Positions 18,368 through 27,198 of a stretch of DNA of 64,000 nt are shown here, piece by piece. The notes beneath the pieces were generated by a model, which was not told the origin of the DNA, searched no databases, and saw only the letters and a program-made list of their open reading frames with translations. The stretch spans positions 2,051,501 to 2,115,500 of the forward strand of contig NZ_CP014167.1 in assembly GCF_001685395.1 (NCBI RefSeq), given 5' to 3'. Positions within the stretch are counted from its first letter, which is position 1. Every line of letters starts with the position of its first letter. Source of the DNA: Paenibacillus yonginensis (GTDB lineage Bacteria > Bacillota > Bacilli > Paenibacillales > Paenibacillaceae). A program made the position numbers and the translations under genes.

Positions 18368-18395
18368 AGGACGACATATTCTATGAAAAGTTGCG
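18368..18395 (-). promoter_or_regulatory. ECF-sigma-type promoter before amidase 2
   Basis: GCAAC (18390-18394 as complement) and CGTC (18370-18373) are separated by 16 bp on the minus strand. About 19 of the 24 positions from CGCAAC to CGTC match the amidase 1 promoter. Confidence 0.6.
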
Positions 18396-18456
18396 CCTTT
18401 CTAACATTTTAACAGGAAAAATTTGCCCTTGATAGACAATTTCCATTATTTACGGC

Positions 18457-18481
18457 AAAAAAAAATCCGCCGGATGGCGGA
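18457..18481 (-). terminator. Intrinsic terminator of ung
   Basis: The stem TCCGCC/GGCGGA (18466-18471 with 18476-18481, 4-base loop) is followed on the minus strand by nine T. It lies about 75 bases after the ung stop. Confidence 0.8.
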
Positions 18482-18558
18482 CATTAGCGAAAAGCTATAT
18501 TTCTTTATCTTGATAGTGTCGATTCTTCGGATGATTTAATAGCGTTATACTTCACGGG

Positions 18559-19236
18559 TCATACTTCGCTTAACGGCGGGATCGACCAGTCGATCGGCTG
18601 CAAGCCCCGTTCCGTCAAAAAACGATTGGCCGCCGAAAACGGCCGGCTCCCGAGGAACCCTCTGTGAGCTGAAAAGGGGCTTGGATGCGGCGAACGAATC
18701 ACCTTGTGCCGGCTTGCATCCAGAAAGGCGCCTTTCTGCTGCGCATGGCTTCCCCATAAAATAAACACCATCGGCGTATCCCGCTCGTTCAGCTTCTCGA
18801 CAACGCCATCCGTAAAGGACTCCCAGCCGAGGCCTTTGTGCGAATTAGGCTGCCCCTGCCGGACGGTAAGCACAGCATTCAGCAGGAGCACCCCCTGCTC
18901 GGCCCAATGCAGCAGGGAACCGTGATTCGGAATCGGTGCCCCCACATCATCCGCCAGCTCCTTGTAGATGTTCTGCAAAGAAGGCGGTATACGGACGCCC
19001 GGCTGGACCGAGAAGCTCAGGCCGTGCGCCTGGCCCGGCCCGTGGTATGGGTCTTGACCGAGGATCACCACACGCGTGTCCCGGTACGGGGTCAGTTTCA
19101 GGGCCGAGAACAGCAATTCCTTAGGCGGGTATACGGTATGCAGCTTGTACTCTCTCGCCAACGCATAGCGGAGCTCCTGAAAATAAGGTTTCTTGATCTC
19201 CTCCGCCAACACCTCGTCCCAATCATTGTCAAACAT
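18559..19236 (-). CDS. ung: Uracil-DNA glycosylase (family 1)
   Basis: A 225-residue repair enzyme that removes uracil from DNA. The water-activating loop GQDPYHG holds D62; [20 protein letters not shown] is the Pro-rich loop; [18 protein letters not shown] holds H184 and the Leu that enters the minor groove. Length is normal. The ATG at 19236 has AGGAGG a few bases upstream (complement of 19241-19248). It lies downstream of leuD with about 130 bp between and no clear terminator or promoter in the gap. It is unrelated in function to its neighbours and ends at its own terminator. Confidence 0.97.
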   Translation of the reverse strand: MFDNDWDEVLAEEIKKPYFQELRYALAREYKLHTVYPPKELLFSALKLTPYRDTRVVILGQDPYHGPGQAHGLSFSVQPGVRIPPSLQNIYKELADDVGAPIPNHGSLLHWAEQGVLLLNAVLTVRQGQPNSHKGLGWESFTDGVVEKLNERDTPMVFILWGSHAQQKGAFLDASRHKVIRSPHPSPFSAHRGFLGSRPFSAANRFLTERGLQPIDWSIPPLSEV

Positions 19237-19368
19237 GGTCGTTCCTCCTAACCTTCATGGCTGCAATATAGCCTGACGCAGCGTTAAACCATCACTGTCG
19301 ATTATGAGGAACGCCATCCCGAATTGTCAATGCGGTCAGTGCCGTCCGCCCAGTTTAAACATCAAGCT

Positions 19369-19971
19369 TTAGGCAAACAAGCGCTCTTTGTGTTTGGCTT
19401 CATAAGCGGTAATCAGATCCTCATGCTGCAGCGTGAGGCCGATGTCATCCAGTCCTTGCAGCAGGAATTGACGACGGTGTTCGTCCAAGTCAAACGTATA
19501 TTCCAGCCCGAATTCATCGGTGATTTTTTTGTTCTCCAAATCCACGTTCAGCTTGTAGCCTTCATGTTTGGCCGTTCTTTGGAACAGCTCTTCGACCTGC
19601 TCTTCGGAAAGCTTGATCGGCAGAATGCCGTTTTTGAAGCAGTTATTATAGAAAATGTCCGCATAGGACGGAGCAATAATGCAGCGGAAGCCGTAATCCT
19701 GAATTGCCCAAGGCGCGTGCTCCCGGGAGGAGCCGCAGCCGAAGTTAACACGGGAAAGCAGGACGGACGCCCCTTTATAACGGGGTTTGTTCAGTTCAAA
19801 ATCCGGGTTCTCGTTGCCCTCCTCGTCGAAACGCCATTCGAAGAACAGGAATTGGCCAAAGCCGCTCCGTTCGATTCTTTTCAGAAATTGTTTGGGAATA
19901 ATCGCATCTGTATCTACATTCACGCGGTCTACGGGGCCCACAATGCCGTTCAATGTTTTAAAAGCTTCCAT
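19369..19971 (-). CDS. leuD: 3-isopropylmalate dehydratase small subunit
   Basis: A 200-residue small subunit that, with LeuC, isomerises 2- to 3-isopropylmalate in leucine synthesis. The swivel-domain signature [16 protein letters not shown] is present (about 76-91) and the N-terminal segment [14 protein letters not shown] is typical. It follows leuC by 48 bp with a ribosome binding site (AGGGAGAG) before the ATG and is clearly the second gene of a leuCD operon. leuA and leuB are not in the window, so the pathway is split or continues elsewhere. Confidence 0.96.
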   Translation of the reverse strand: MEAFKTLNGIVGPVDRVNVDTDAIIPKQFLKRIERSGFGQFLFFEWRFDEEGNENPDFELNKPRYKGASVLLSRVNFGCGSSREHAPWAIQDYGFRCIIAPSYADIFYNNCFKNGILPIKLSEEQVEELFQRTAKHEGYKLNVDLENKKITDEFGLEYTFDLDEHRRQFLLQGLDDIGLTLQHEDLITAYEAKHKERLFA

Positions 19972-20019
19972 CGTTCAATCTCTCCCTTGTTCTTCTGTTA
20001 AGTTCCGGTTCGTCAGCTT

Positions 20020-21444
20020 TCAGCTGACAACTTCCGATTTGAAGGTCCAGTCGCGCACATCCACGAAATGACCGCGGATCGCCGCCGCTGCAGCCATGGC
20101 TGGAGATACGAGATGCGTACGTCCGCCGCGGCCCTGGCGTCCCTCAAAGTTACGGTTCGAGGTCGAAGCGCAGCGTTGTCCCGGTTTCAACACGTCCGGA
20201 TTCATAGCAAGACACATGCTGCAGCCCGCATCGCGCCATTCAAAACCTGCTTCGGTAAAAATTTTATCGAGTCCCTCTTCTTCGGCCTGGATTTTAACAC
20301 GGCCTGAGCCCGGTACCACAATCGCGGTAACCTTGTCGGAAACCTTGTAGCCTTTGGCGATCGAAGCCGCCGCGCGCAAATCCTCAATCCGCCCGTTGGT
20401 GCAGGAGCCGATAAACACGTAATCCACCGGAATTTCCGAAATCGGCGTACCGGGAACAAGTCCCATATATTCAAGCGCCTGTTTGGCTGCTTTTCTTTCA
20501 TTCTCGCTGGCAAAGCTGTCCGGATCAGGAACCGCAGAAGTGATGTCGGTGCCCATGCCCGGGCTGGTGCCCCAAGTCACTTGCGGAATCAGCGAATCGA
20601 CATCAAATTCAACTACAGTGTCATATTCGGCGCCTTCATCGGTCGTCAGCTGTTTCCAGGCTTCAACCGCTTCATCAAACGCGCTGCCCTGCGGTGCGTA
20701 TTGACGGCCGCGAAGATAGTTAAAGGTCGTATCGTCCGGCGCGATCAGACCAGCACGCGCACCCGCCTCAATCGACATGTTGCAGACGGTCATCCGCTCT
20801 TCCATCGTCAGGCTGCGAATGGCTTCGCCTGTATATTCAATGACATAACCAGTCGCAAAATCAGTGCCGTATTTGGCGATCACGCCAAGAATAAGGTCCT
20901 TGGCCGTAACGCCCGGATTGCGTTTGCCGACGAAACGAACTTCCATCGTTTTGGATTTGGCCTGCTGCAGACACTGGGTGGCCAGCACATGCTCTACCTC
21001 ACTGGTGCCAATGCCGAACGCCAAAGCGCCAAATGCCCCGTGTGTCGAAGTGTGGCTGTCGCCGCAAACAATCGTTTTGCCTGGCGCTGTAAGTCCAAGC
21101 TCCGGTCCCATAACGTGAACGACCCCTTGATCCAGCGTATCCAGATCATAAAGGGTAACGCCGAAATCGCGACAGTTCTGGGTCAGCGTATCAATCTGCT
21201 GCTTGGAAATCGGATCCGTAATGTTATATCTGTCTTTCGTAGGCACATTGTGGTCCATCGTAGCAAACGTCAGCTCGGGTCTGCGAACCTTCCGTCCGGT
21301 CATCCGCAGCCCTTCAAAAGCCTGGGGAGAGGTGACCTCATGAACCAAATGAAGATCAATATACAAAATGCTAGGTTTGCCTTCTTCCTGGTAAATCACA
21401 TGGTTATCCCAAATTTTCTCATACATCGTTTTCTTCTGACTCAT
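20020..21444 (-). CDS. leuC: 3-isopropylmalate dehydratase large subunit
   Basis: A 474-residue aconitase-family enzyme; with LeuD it carries out the second step of leucine synthesis. The three cluster Cys are visible in [10 protein letters not shown] and [26 protein letters not shown] and [11 protein letters not shown] are family landmarks. I chose the ATG giving [12 protein letters not shown], with GGGAGTGA upstream; the frame is open for 54 more codons upstream, but they lack a ribosome binding site and run through a strong hairpin (21491-21521). No leucine T-box or leader peptide rich in Leu is seen. A LysR gene lies 1 kb away across lepB and is a possible regulator, which is speculation. 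Confidence 0.96.
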   Translation of the reverse strand: MSQKKTMYEKIWDNHVIYQEEGKPSILYIDLHLVHEVTSPQAFEGLRMTGRKVRRPELTFATMDHNVPTKDRYNITDPISKQQIDTLTQNCRDFGVTLYDLDTLDQGVVHVMGPELGLTAPGKTIVCGDSHTSTHGAFGALAFGIGTSEVEHVLATQCLQQAKSKTMEVRFVGKRNPGVTAKDLILGVIAKYGTDFATGYVIEYTGEAIRSLTMEERMTVCNMSIEAGARAGLIAPDDTTFNYLRGRQYAPQGSAFDEAVEAWKQLTTDEGAEYDTVVEFDVDSLIPQVTWGTSPGMGTDITSAVPDPDSFASENERKAAKQALEYMGLVPGTPISEIPVDYVFIGSCTNGRIEDLRAAASIAKGYKVSDKVTAIVVPGSGRVKIQAEEEGLDKIFTEAGFEWRDAGCSMCLAMNPDVLKPGQRCASTSNRNFEGRQGRGGRTHLVSPAMAAAAAIRGHFVDVRDWTFKSEVVS

Positions 21445-21490
21445 ACTTATCACTCCCGGTTTAAAAGTGCGTCCATGATTCAGGCTGCAG

Positions 21491-21521
21491 CGGTGCTTCC
21501 GATTGGAATCGGGCAGCACCG
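21491..21521 (-). promoter_or_regulatory. Strong hairpin in the leuC leader
   Basis: CGGTGCT and AGCACCG arms (7 bp) enclose CCGATT/AATCGG (6 bp) with one to two bulged bases. It lies 46 bases before the leuC start. The T-run beside it (21526-21534) is on the plus strand side, so for leuC it is not a terminator; on the plus strand it would be one, but no gene precedes it. Confidence 0.45.
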
Positions 21522-21690
21522 ATAAATTTTTTTTGCCTGACTGATTGCATTTACTATAACAAGGAAGAGCGTTATTTGAGAAATACATAAATACAATTAC
21601 AGTCATAGGTGATAACTATAAGAGGCCCAAAAAGGCGAAAAGAAGATAAATCTCTTAGGCGTTTCTTCTATTTTGTCATAAAGGAAATTT

Positions 21691-21732
21691 AAAAAAGAGC
21701 TTCCGCCCGCGAATAAGATTCGCAGCAGAAGC
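21691..21732 (-). terminator. Intrinsic terminator of lepB
   Basis: GCTTC/GAAGC and GCGAAT/ATTCGC stems lie 24-66 bases after the lepB stop and are followed on the minus strand by six T. Confidence 0.75.
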
Positions 21733-21756
21733 CCTTCTTTCTATAATTTCGGCCGT

Positions 21757-22311
21757 TTATTTCAGCCCTTTAACCCCCATCACATGGTCAAGAGGTATAA
21801 AGCCGATCATGCGGCTGTCCTTGCTGTTATTCCGGTTATCTCCCATCACAAAAACCTCTCCGGCAGGAACATCATATTCCTGATCCGGTTCGATCCGCAT
21901 AGGTTCCTTAATATAAGGCTCGTTCAGCAGCTCGCCGTTCCGGTAAACGTGGCCCTGCTTGATTTCGATCTTGTCTCCGGGTTTGCCGATTAACCGTTTC
22001 ACATAAAAAATTTCCTGTTTCGACTCGCCTGTCAGAAGCGCAATCAGCGGATGTTCCTTCAGATCATCCCAAAAAGAGCGGGAACGGTCTACCCGGCTGT
22101 CTACTATGACAATATCCCCGTAATCGGGTACCCTGCCTAAAGCGTGCGACCATTTCTCGGCATAAATTCGTTCTTTGTCATGCAAAGTAGGATCCATAGA
22201 ATGTCCGTCTACCTTATATGGCTGAATGACAAAGATGCCGATGATCAAGCTAAGTACAAATGCGATCCCGATGGACAGCAGCCATCCGCGGATTTCTTTC
22301 CACACCTTCAT
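21757..22311 (-). CDS. lepB: Type I signal peptidase
   Basis: A 184-residue membrane serine protease that removes signal peptides outside the membrane. One N-terminal membrane helix (about 10-30) is followed by the Ser-Lys dyad: S38 in GHSMDPTL and K105 in YVKRLIG. Boxes E and later are present as GDNRNNSKDSR. The short length is normal for Gram-positive SipS-type enzymes. The gene is transcribed away from lysR with 145 bp between their starts, and it has its own terminator, so it is monocistronic. It serves the many exported proteins nearby only in the general sense. Confidence 0.95.
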   Translation of the reverse strand: MKVWKEIRGWLLSIGIAFVLSLIIGIFVIQPYKVDGHSMDPTLHDKERIYAEKWSHALGRVPDYGDIVIVDSRVDRSRSFWDDLKEHPLIALLTGESKQEIFYVKRLIGKPGDKIEIKQGHVYRNGELLNEPYIKEPMRIEPDQEYDVPAGEVFVMGDNRNNSKDSRMIGFIPLDHVMGVKGLK

Positions 22312-22412
22312 TCATACAACCTCCACATTAATCATGGGGCCATTATACCATACTCTTTCAAGTCATGGGAAATCCTGCTCGCCGCCTTCCTATTTATCCT
22401 CTCTTGTTAATA

Positions 22413-22428
22413 GGTTATAATTATAACC
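22413..22428. promoter_or_regulatory. 16-bp palindrome GGTTATAATTATAACC in the lysR-lepB intergenic region
   Basis: A perfect palindrome 29 bases before the lysR start that contains a TATAAT and T-N11-A spacings typical of LysR-family binding sites. It could be an autoregulatory operator overlapping the -10 box. Confidence 0.5.
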
Positions 22429-22456
22429 AAGCTATTAGTGCCAATCAGGAGGAAAC

Positions 22457-23371
22457 ATGGAATTCAGACAACTTCAATACACCTTAAAAATTGCCGAAGA
22501 ACGAAATTTCTCAAGAGCGGCGGATAAACTTCATATCGCCCAGCCCTCGCTCAGCCAGCAGCTGTCGAAGCTGGAGAAAGAGCTGGGCGTGCTGCTGTTT
22601 CAGCGCAATACCAGCTCCGTAGAATTAACCCATGCCGGAGAAAGCTTTGTCGCTCATGCCCGGCGGATTATGGATGCTGTCGAGGAGCTGCGCCAGGAAA
22701 TGGACGACATCTCCCAGCTCAGAAGCGGACGGGTCGTCGTAGGAAGCATGCCGATTACTGGTTCCCACCTGCTGCCTTACGTGCTGCCTGAATTTAAACA
22801 GGCATATCCCGGCATTCAGATTTCTCTGCTGGAGGATACTTCTTTGAATCTCGAGAAGCTGACCGGTGGAGGCGGCACGGACCTCAGCCTTCTTTCTCTG
22901 CCGCTTCAGGAAACCTCGCTGGATTATGAAATTATCGGCGAGGAACGGATTCTGCTCGCTGTTCCGCCCGGCCACCGTTTGGCGCAAAGAACCGAAGCCG
23001 ATGGAGTCCGCATAGAGGAGCTGCGGGAGGAACCTTTTGTGGTTCTCAAGAAAGGCCAGGGCTTCCGCAAGCTGACCGTCGGTTTGTGCCAGCAGGCCGG
23101 TTTTGAACCAAACGTTGTATTTGAAAGCAATAACATTGAGACCGTCCAATCCCTGGTGGCGGCCGGGATGGGGATTACGCTGGTTCCCCGTTTCATCGCT
23201 AGGGCCAAACGGAGCGAGCTGATGCCCGTTTATGTTCCGCTGGCCGAACCGGCTCCCAGCCGCACGCTGATCATCGCCTACCGCAAAGGGCGGTATTTGT
23301 CCAAAGCGGCGGAGGCTTTTATCCAGACCTTTAAGCAGACGTTTAACAACCGCTGGAAAGACGAAGAATGA
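22457..23371 (+). CDS. LysR-family transcriptional regulator
   Basis: A 304-residue regulator. The N-terminal winged helix-turn-helix (about 1-60, with RNFSRAADKLHIAQPSLSQQLSKLE) is followed by an effector-binding domain of periplasmic-binding-protein fold (about 90-295). It resembles the CitR/AlsR/CysL branch; the effector cannot be told. The ATG is preceded by AGGAGGAA. It is divergent from lepB and converges on the nitrilase gene with only 7 bp between stop codons. A palindrome overlaps its promoter. Targets could be leuCD or its own promoter, but nothing in the sequence decides this. Confidence 0.92.
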   Translation: MEFRQLQYTLKIAEERNFSRAADKLHIAQPSLSQQLSKLEKELGVLLFQRNTSSVELTHAGESFVAHARRIMDAVEELRQEMDDISQLRSGRVVVGSMPITGSHLLPYVLPEFKQAYPGIQISLLEDTSLNLEKLTGGGGTDLSLLSLPLQETSLDYEIIGEERILLAVPPGHRLAQRTEADGVRIEELREEPFVVLKKGQGFRKLTVGLCQQAGFEPNVVFESNNIETVQSLVAAGMGITLVPRFIARAKRSELMPVYVPLAEPAPSRTLIIAYRKGRYLSKAAEAFIQTFKQTFNNRWKDEE

Positions 23372-23378
23372 AGACGGC

Positions 23379-24191
23379 TTAAAGCCGGTACAAGTCCGGC
23401 CGCCGGTCTTCAAAGACCGGAATGCGCCCGCGCACCTCATCCACAAGCGCAAGCTGGATGCAACCGGCTATGATGCCTTCTTCCTCTCCGCCCTCTGAAA
23501 GGATTTCTCCCCACGGATCGATGATGAGCGAATGGCCGAAAAAGCGGTTGGCCGCATCCTGGCCCACCCTGTTGCAGGCCACCACGTACATCTGGTTCTC
23601 AATGGCCCTTGCCTGCAGCAGCGTCCGCCAATGGTGAAGGCGCGGATGCGGCCATTCGGCCGGTACAAACAACAGTTTGGCACCGGCCAAAGCCAAGGTC
23701 CGGCCCAGCTCCGGGAAGCGGATGTCGTAACAAACGGAAGCTCCGCATAACAGGCCTTCCAGGTCGAAGGTGACGGTCTCCGTCCCTTCTGCCAAATGCT
23801 TCTCTTCCTGCATGAGCCGGAACAGGTGGATTTTAGAATACCGGCCGACTTCGCGGCCTTGACGGTCAATAACAAGCATCGTGTTGCGGACCTGTCCGTC
23901 TTTGCTTCGTTCAGCAACCGAGCCGCCTACGATATGAACGTTATGTTTGGCGGCAAATGCGCTGAGCCAGGCGCGGGAGCTTTCCGCTTCCGGGTCAGCC
24001 AGCTCCTGTATGCGGTCCAGCGCGTAACCGGTGGTCCACATTTCCGGCAGCATGATGAGATCAGGTCTGGCGGCAGCCGTCATGGCCTGCTCCATCAAAG
24101 CTTCAATCCGGCTGCGGTTCAGCGCAGGTTCACCCAGGATCAAATCGGCCTGAATCAATGCCAGGTTCCAATATTCCGGATAGGATCGCAA
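23379..24191 (-). CDS. Carbon-nitrogen hydrolase (nitrilase superfamily, omega-amidase-like)
   Basis: A 270-residue cytoplasmic amidase of the nitrilase fold. The Glu-Lys-Cys triad is E50 (MLPEMW), K120 (RYSKIHLF) and C154 (ASVCYDIRFPEL). The pattern resembles omega-amidase/MtnU-type enzymes that hydrolyse alpha-ketoglutaramate or related amides, but the substrate is not fixed. I chose a TTG start at 24191 because AAAGGAGGAGG lies 6-7 bases upstream; the longer frame to 24287 has no such site and would add residues before the normal N-terminus. It stands alone, tail to tail with lysR. An upstream promoter was not identified; the T-box promoter of proB lies on the other strand. Confidence 0.88.
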   Translation of the reverse strand: MRSYPEYWNLALIQADLILGEPALNRSRIEALMEQAMTAAARPDLIMLPEMWTTGYALDRIQELADPEAESSRAWLSAFAAKHNVHIVGGSVAERSKDGQVRNTMLVIDRQGREVGRYSKIHLFRLMQEEKHLAEGTETVTFDLEGLLCGASVCYDIRFPELGRTLALAGAKLLFVPAEWPHPRLHHWRTLLQARAIENQMYVVACNRVGQDAANRFFGHSLIIDPWGEILSEGGEEEGIIAGCIQLALVDEVRGRIPVFEDRRPDLYRL

Positions 24192-24348
24192 AAGGCCTCC
24201 TCCTTTCCCAACGTGCACTAGTCCTATTGCTTGATGGGGCTTACTTCTTCTTGTACTCATCTTAGAGGCGGCTCTGCTGGCCGTCAATTTCCTTATATGT
24301 TATTCAGGGTATGCCGCTTGGAAAAAGCCTGTTTGCTCGTTTTTCGTC

Positions 24349-24377
24349 TTTGCAAAGTCAGACCGCTATGGTATTCT
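24349..24377 (+). promoter_or_regulatory. Promoter of the proBAC operon
   Basis: TTTGCA and TATTCT are separated by 17 bp, with TGG just before the -10 box (extended -10). It lies about 25 bases before the T-box. Confidence 0.55.
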
Positions 24378-24400
24378 AGCAATAAAATACGAAACGTAAT

Positions 24401-24641
24401 GACGGGACCAGTACGCGGGCGACAGCTCCGTTCTCAGAGAGTAAATTCCTTAGGCTGCGAGAATTTACCGGAACTCCTGCGGAAACCTACCCCCGAACGG
24501 CCGGCTTTGCCGGACAGCTGCCTGCTGTTAACAGGCCCTAAAGACGGATGAGCCGAGTTTGAGCTCATCAATAAAGGTGGTACCGCGGAAGCCGAGCTTT
24601 CGTCCTTTGCACGCATGTGCTGGGGACGGGAGCTTTTTTTT
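24401..24641 (+). ncRNA. T-box leader controlling proBAC (proline specific, inferred)
   Basis: The T-box core AAAGGTGGTACCGCGG (24574-24589) is unmistakable; its TGG-containing bulge binds the uncharged tRNA acceptor end. AGAGAG of stem I is near 24438. The terminator follows: arms around CGTCC and GGACG with AGCT arms outside, then eight T ending at 24641. A CCT triplet at 24486-24488 in the expected 3' side of stem I is the best specifier candidate, which fits proline and the genes downstream. When tRNA-Pro is uncharged, transcription reads through into proB. Confidence 0.93.
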
Positions 24642-24743
24642 ATGGATGACAGCTTCAGCTCCTCTGTGCTTCCTTCCCGTTATGGACGGCATGGAGACTT
24701 ATTTATAGATTTAGACGAAAGTTTACTCAAGGAGGTTGTCCTT

Positions 24744-25865
24744 ATGCTGCATCGGATCGTTGTAAAAATTGGAAGCAGCTCCCTTACCTCCCCGGAAGGG
24801 GGACTCAACAAAGAAGCTACCCGCTTCTTTGCCGCTGAGCTGGCTTCGCTGGTTGCGGCCGGTTATCAGCCGGTGCTGGTCACGTCCGGTGCCGTCGCAG
24901 CCGGTTTCCGCGAGATCGGCTATGAGCAGCGCCCCAAGCTGCTGCATGAGAAGCAAGCTGCGGCCGCGGTCGGCCAGGCCCTGCTCATGCAGGCCTACCG
25001 CGAGGCGTTCGCCCGGCACAAAGTGCGTTCCGCCCAGGTGCTGCTCACCCGCGCGGATTTCAACAGCCGCAAACGTATGGGCAATGCGAGCATGGCGCTG
25101 GAAGAGCTGCTGAAGCAGCAGGTCATTCCCGTCATTAACGAAAATGACACCGTATCTGTCGATGAACTCAAATTCGGCGATAACGACACCCTTTCCGCGC
25201 TTGTAGCCAACCTGCTCAAAGCGGATCATCTGCTCATCCTGACGGACATGGACGGCCTCTATACCCAGGATCCCCGCATCGACCCGGGTGCGGTCCGCCT
25301 CAGCCGCGTTGAAGAAATTACGGAAGAAATGCTTCAGGGCGCCGGAGGAGCAGGCAGCAAAGTCGGCACCGGCGGCATGCGCTCCAAACTGGAGGCCGCA
25401 CGTATCGCTACCCGCGGCGGGATTCCCGTGTTTGTAGGGCGTATCCGGGATGCGGGCGAGCTGCTGACGGCAGTTCGCGGCGATGGCCACGGGACTTATT
25501 TCAGCACCTCTTCGTCCAACCTGCCCCGCAAGAAGCAGTGGCTCGGCTTCCTGTCCACGCCTCTTGGCCGGCTGTACGTTGATGAAGGTGCAGCCGAGGC
25601 CCTTGTCCATGGAGGCAGAAGCCTGCTGCCGGTAGGCGTCAAGCGGGTCGACGGCGCTTTTCATGCCGGAGACGTGGTGGAGGTTTACGGCCCGGACGAT
25701 TCGACGCTTGGCCGCGGTATTGTTAACTATGACGCGGAAGAGCTCGATACGATCAAAGGGCTGAGCAGCGCCGATGTGGTGAAACAGATTGATGTCGTCC
25801 ACCGGCTTGAGGTTATCCACCGGGACGAATGGATTTCTTTGAAATATTCAAATTCGAGGTTTTAA
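24744..25865 (+). CDS. proB: Glutamate 5-kinase
   Basis: First step of proline synthesis: phosphorylates glutamate with ATP. The 373 residues comprise an amino-acid-kinase domain (1 to about 260, with VVKIGSSSLT, VTSGAVAAGF, NENDTVSVDELKFGDND and LTDMDGLYTQDP) and a C-terminal PUA domain (about 280-370). The ATG follows AAGGAGG; an open stretch of 43 codons upstream is the leader and is not coding. It is the first gene of proBAC, 40 bp before proA, under the T-box. Feedback control by proline is usual for the family through the kinase domain. Confidence 0.97.
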   Translation: MLHRIVVKIGSSSLTSPEGGLNKEATRFFAAELASLVAAGYQPVLVTSGAVAAGFREIGYEQRPKLLHEKQAAAAVGQALLMQAYREAFARHKVRSAQVLLTRADFNSRKRMGNASMALEELLKQQVIPVINENDTVSVDELKFGDNDTLSALVANLLKADHLLILTDMDGLYTQDPRIDPGAVRLSRVEEITEEMLQGAGGAGSKVGTGGMRSKLEAARIATRGGIPVFVGRIRDAGELLTAVRGDGHGTYFSTSSSNLPRKKQWLGFLSTPLGRLYVDEGAAEALVHGGRSLLPVGVKRVDGAFHAGDVVEVYGPDDSTLGRGIVNYDAEELDTIKGLSSADVVKQIDVVHRLEVIHRDEWISLKYSNSRF

Positions 25866-25905
25866 CATTTGGCGGCGGCCAAACGCGGATTGGAGGTTAC
25901 CCGAA

Positions 25906-27153
25906 ATGAGCGAAGTGAAACAGAAAGCAGCGCTGGCAGCGGCACGCGCTCCCCAGCTGGCCTGGTTGACCAGCGAGCAGAAGAATCATGCTTTATTTGC
26001 AGCTGCCGATGCTTTAATCAACGGAACCGAGGAAATACTGAAGGCCAACCGTGAAGATCTGGAACGCGGCCGGCAGAACGGCACCACCGCAGCCATGCTC
26101 GACCGGCTTGCCTTAAATGCGGAACGAATTAAAGGCATGGCCGAAGGGCTCCGCCAGATTGCGGAGCTGAAGGATCCGGTCGGAGAAGTGCTTGAGACGC
26201 TGGATCGGCCCAACGGTCTTCATATCGTGAAGAAACGGGTGCCGATCGGCGTAATCGGCATTATTTACGAAGCGCGTCCAAACGTCACCGTCGATGCTGC
26301 CGGTCTATGCCTGAAGACGGGTAATGCTGTGCTGCTGCGCGGAGGTTCGGCAGCCCTTTCCTCCAACATTCAGATTGCGGAGCTGTTCCATGCCGCACTA
26401 GAGACAGCCGGACTGCCTAAAGACGTGCTGCAGCTGGTTCACGATTCCGACCGTTCATCCGTAGATGAGATGCTTAAGCTGAACGGCCTGCTCGACGTTA
26501 TTATTCCAAGAGGCGGCAGCTCCCTGATTCAGCACGTCGTGCAGAACGCAAGCGTTCCCGTTATCGAGACAGGCGCCGGCATCTGCCACACTTATCTCGA
26601 CGCTTCCGCCGACCTCGAAATGGCCCTTCGCATAGCGGTGAACGCTAAAGCCCAGCGCCCTTCCGTCTGCAATTCGATGGAGACGCTGCTGATTCATCAG
26701 CATTTTGCAGGCCAATATATGGATCGGGTGGGAGAAGCCTTTAAAGCGGCAGGCGTGGAGCTTAGAGGCTGCAAGCGGACCCGGGAGCTTCTGTCGGAAG
26801 CCAAAGCCGCAACCGAACAGGATTACGCCACGGAATATAACGACTACATCCTAAACGTTAAAATTGTGGACGATCTCCAGCAGGCTATGGATCACATCGC
26901 CAAATTTGGCACCAAACACTCCGAGTGTATCGTCACGGAAAATGAGGAGCTTGCCGCCCGCTTCCAGAACGAAGTCGATGCGGCTGCCGTTTACCACAAT
27001 GCTTCTACCCGTTTTACCGACGGATTTGAATTTGGCTTCGGGGCGGAGATCGGCATCAGCACACAAAAGCTTCACGCCCGCGGGCCTATGGGCCTGTCCG
27101 CCCTCACTTCCACCAAATATATCATTAAGGGCTCGGGGCAAATCCGCGGCTAA
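25906..27153 (+). CDS. proA: Gamma-glutamyl phosphate reductase
   Basis: A 415-residue NADPH-dependent aldehyde-dehydrogenase-fold enzyme that reduces gamma-glutamyl phosphate to glutamate semialdehyde. Seen: IGVIYEARPNVT-type segment, GNAVLLRGGSAA, the catalytic Cys in RPSVCNSMETLLIH, and TKHSECIVTEN. Length is normal (about 415). It lies between proB (40 bp) and proC (45 bp), and it acts with ProB, often as a complex that hands over the labile phosphate. A GGAGG-type site precedes the ATG. Confidence 0.97.
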   Translation: MSEVKQKAALAAARAPQLAWLTSEQKNHALFAAADALINGTEEILKANREDLERGRQNGTTAAMLDRLALNAERIKGMAEGLRQIAELKDPVGEVLETLDRPNGLHIVKKRVPIGVIGIIYEARPNVTVDAAGLCLKTGNAVLLRGGSAALSSNIQIAELFHAALETAGLPKDVLQLVHDSDRSSVDEMLKLNGLLDVIIPRGGSSLIQHVVQNASVPVIETGAGICHTYLDASADLEMALRIAVNAKAQRPSVCNSMETLLIHQHFAGQYMDRVGEAFKAAGVELRGCKRTRELLSEAKAATEQDYATEYNDYILNVKIVDDLQQAMDHIAKFGTKHSECIVTENEELAARFQNEVDAAAVYHNASTRFTDGFEFGFGAEIGISTQKLHARGPMGLSALTSTKYIIKGSGQIRG

Positions 27154-27198
27154 CTGAGCCCGATTGAACCAGCTCCATTATCAGGAGGTTATTTTACG

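Noticed and set aside
20581-21525. 314-codon plus-strand ORF opposite leuC
   Set aside because: Antisense shadow with no recognisable domain or start signal.
22625-23452. 275-codon minus-strand ORF opposite lysR
   Set aside because: Antisense shadow of the LysR gene; it also runs into the nitrilase gene end.
24723-25820. 365-codon minus-strand ORF opposite proB
   Set aside because: Antisense shadow; proB has the T-box, ribosome binding site and kinase motifs.
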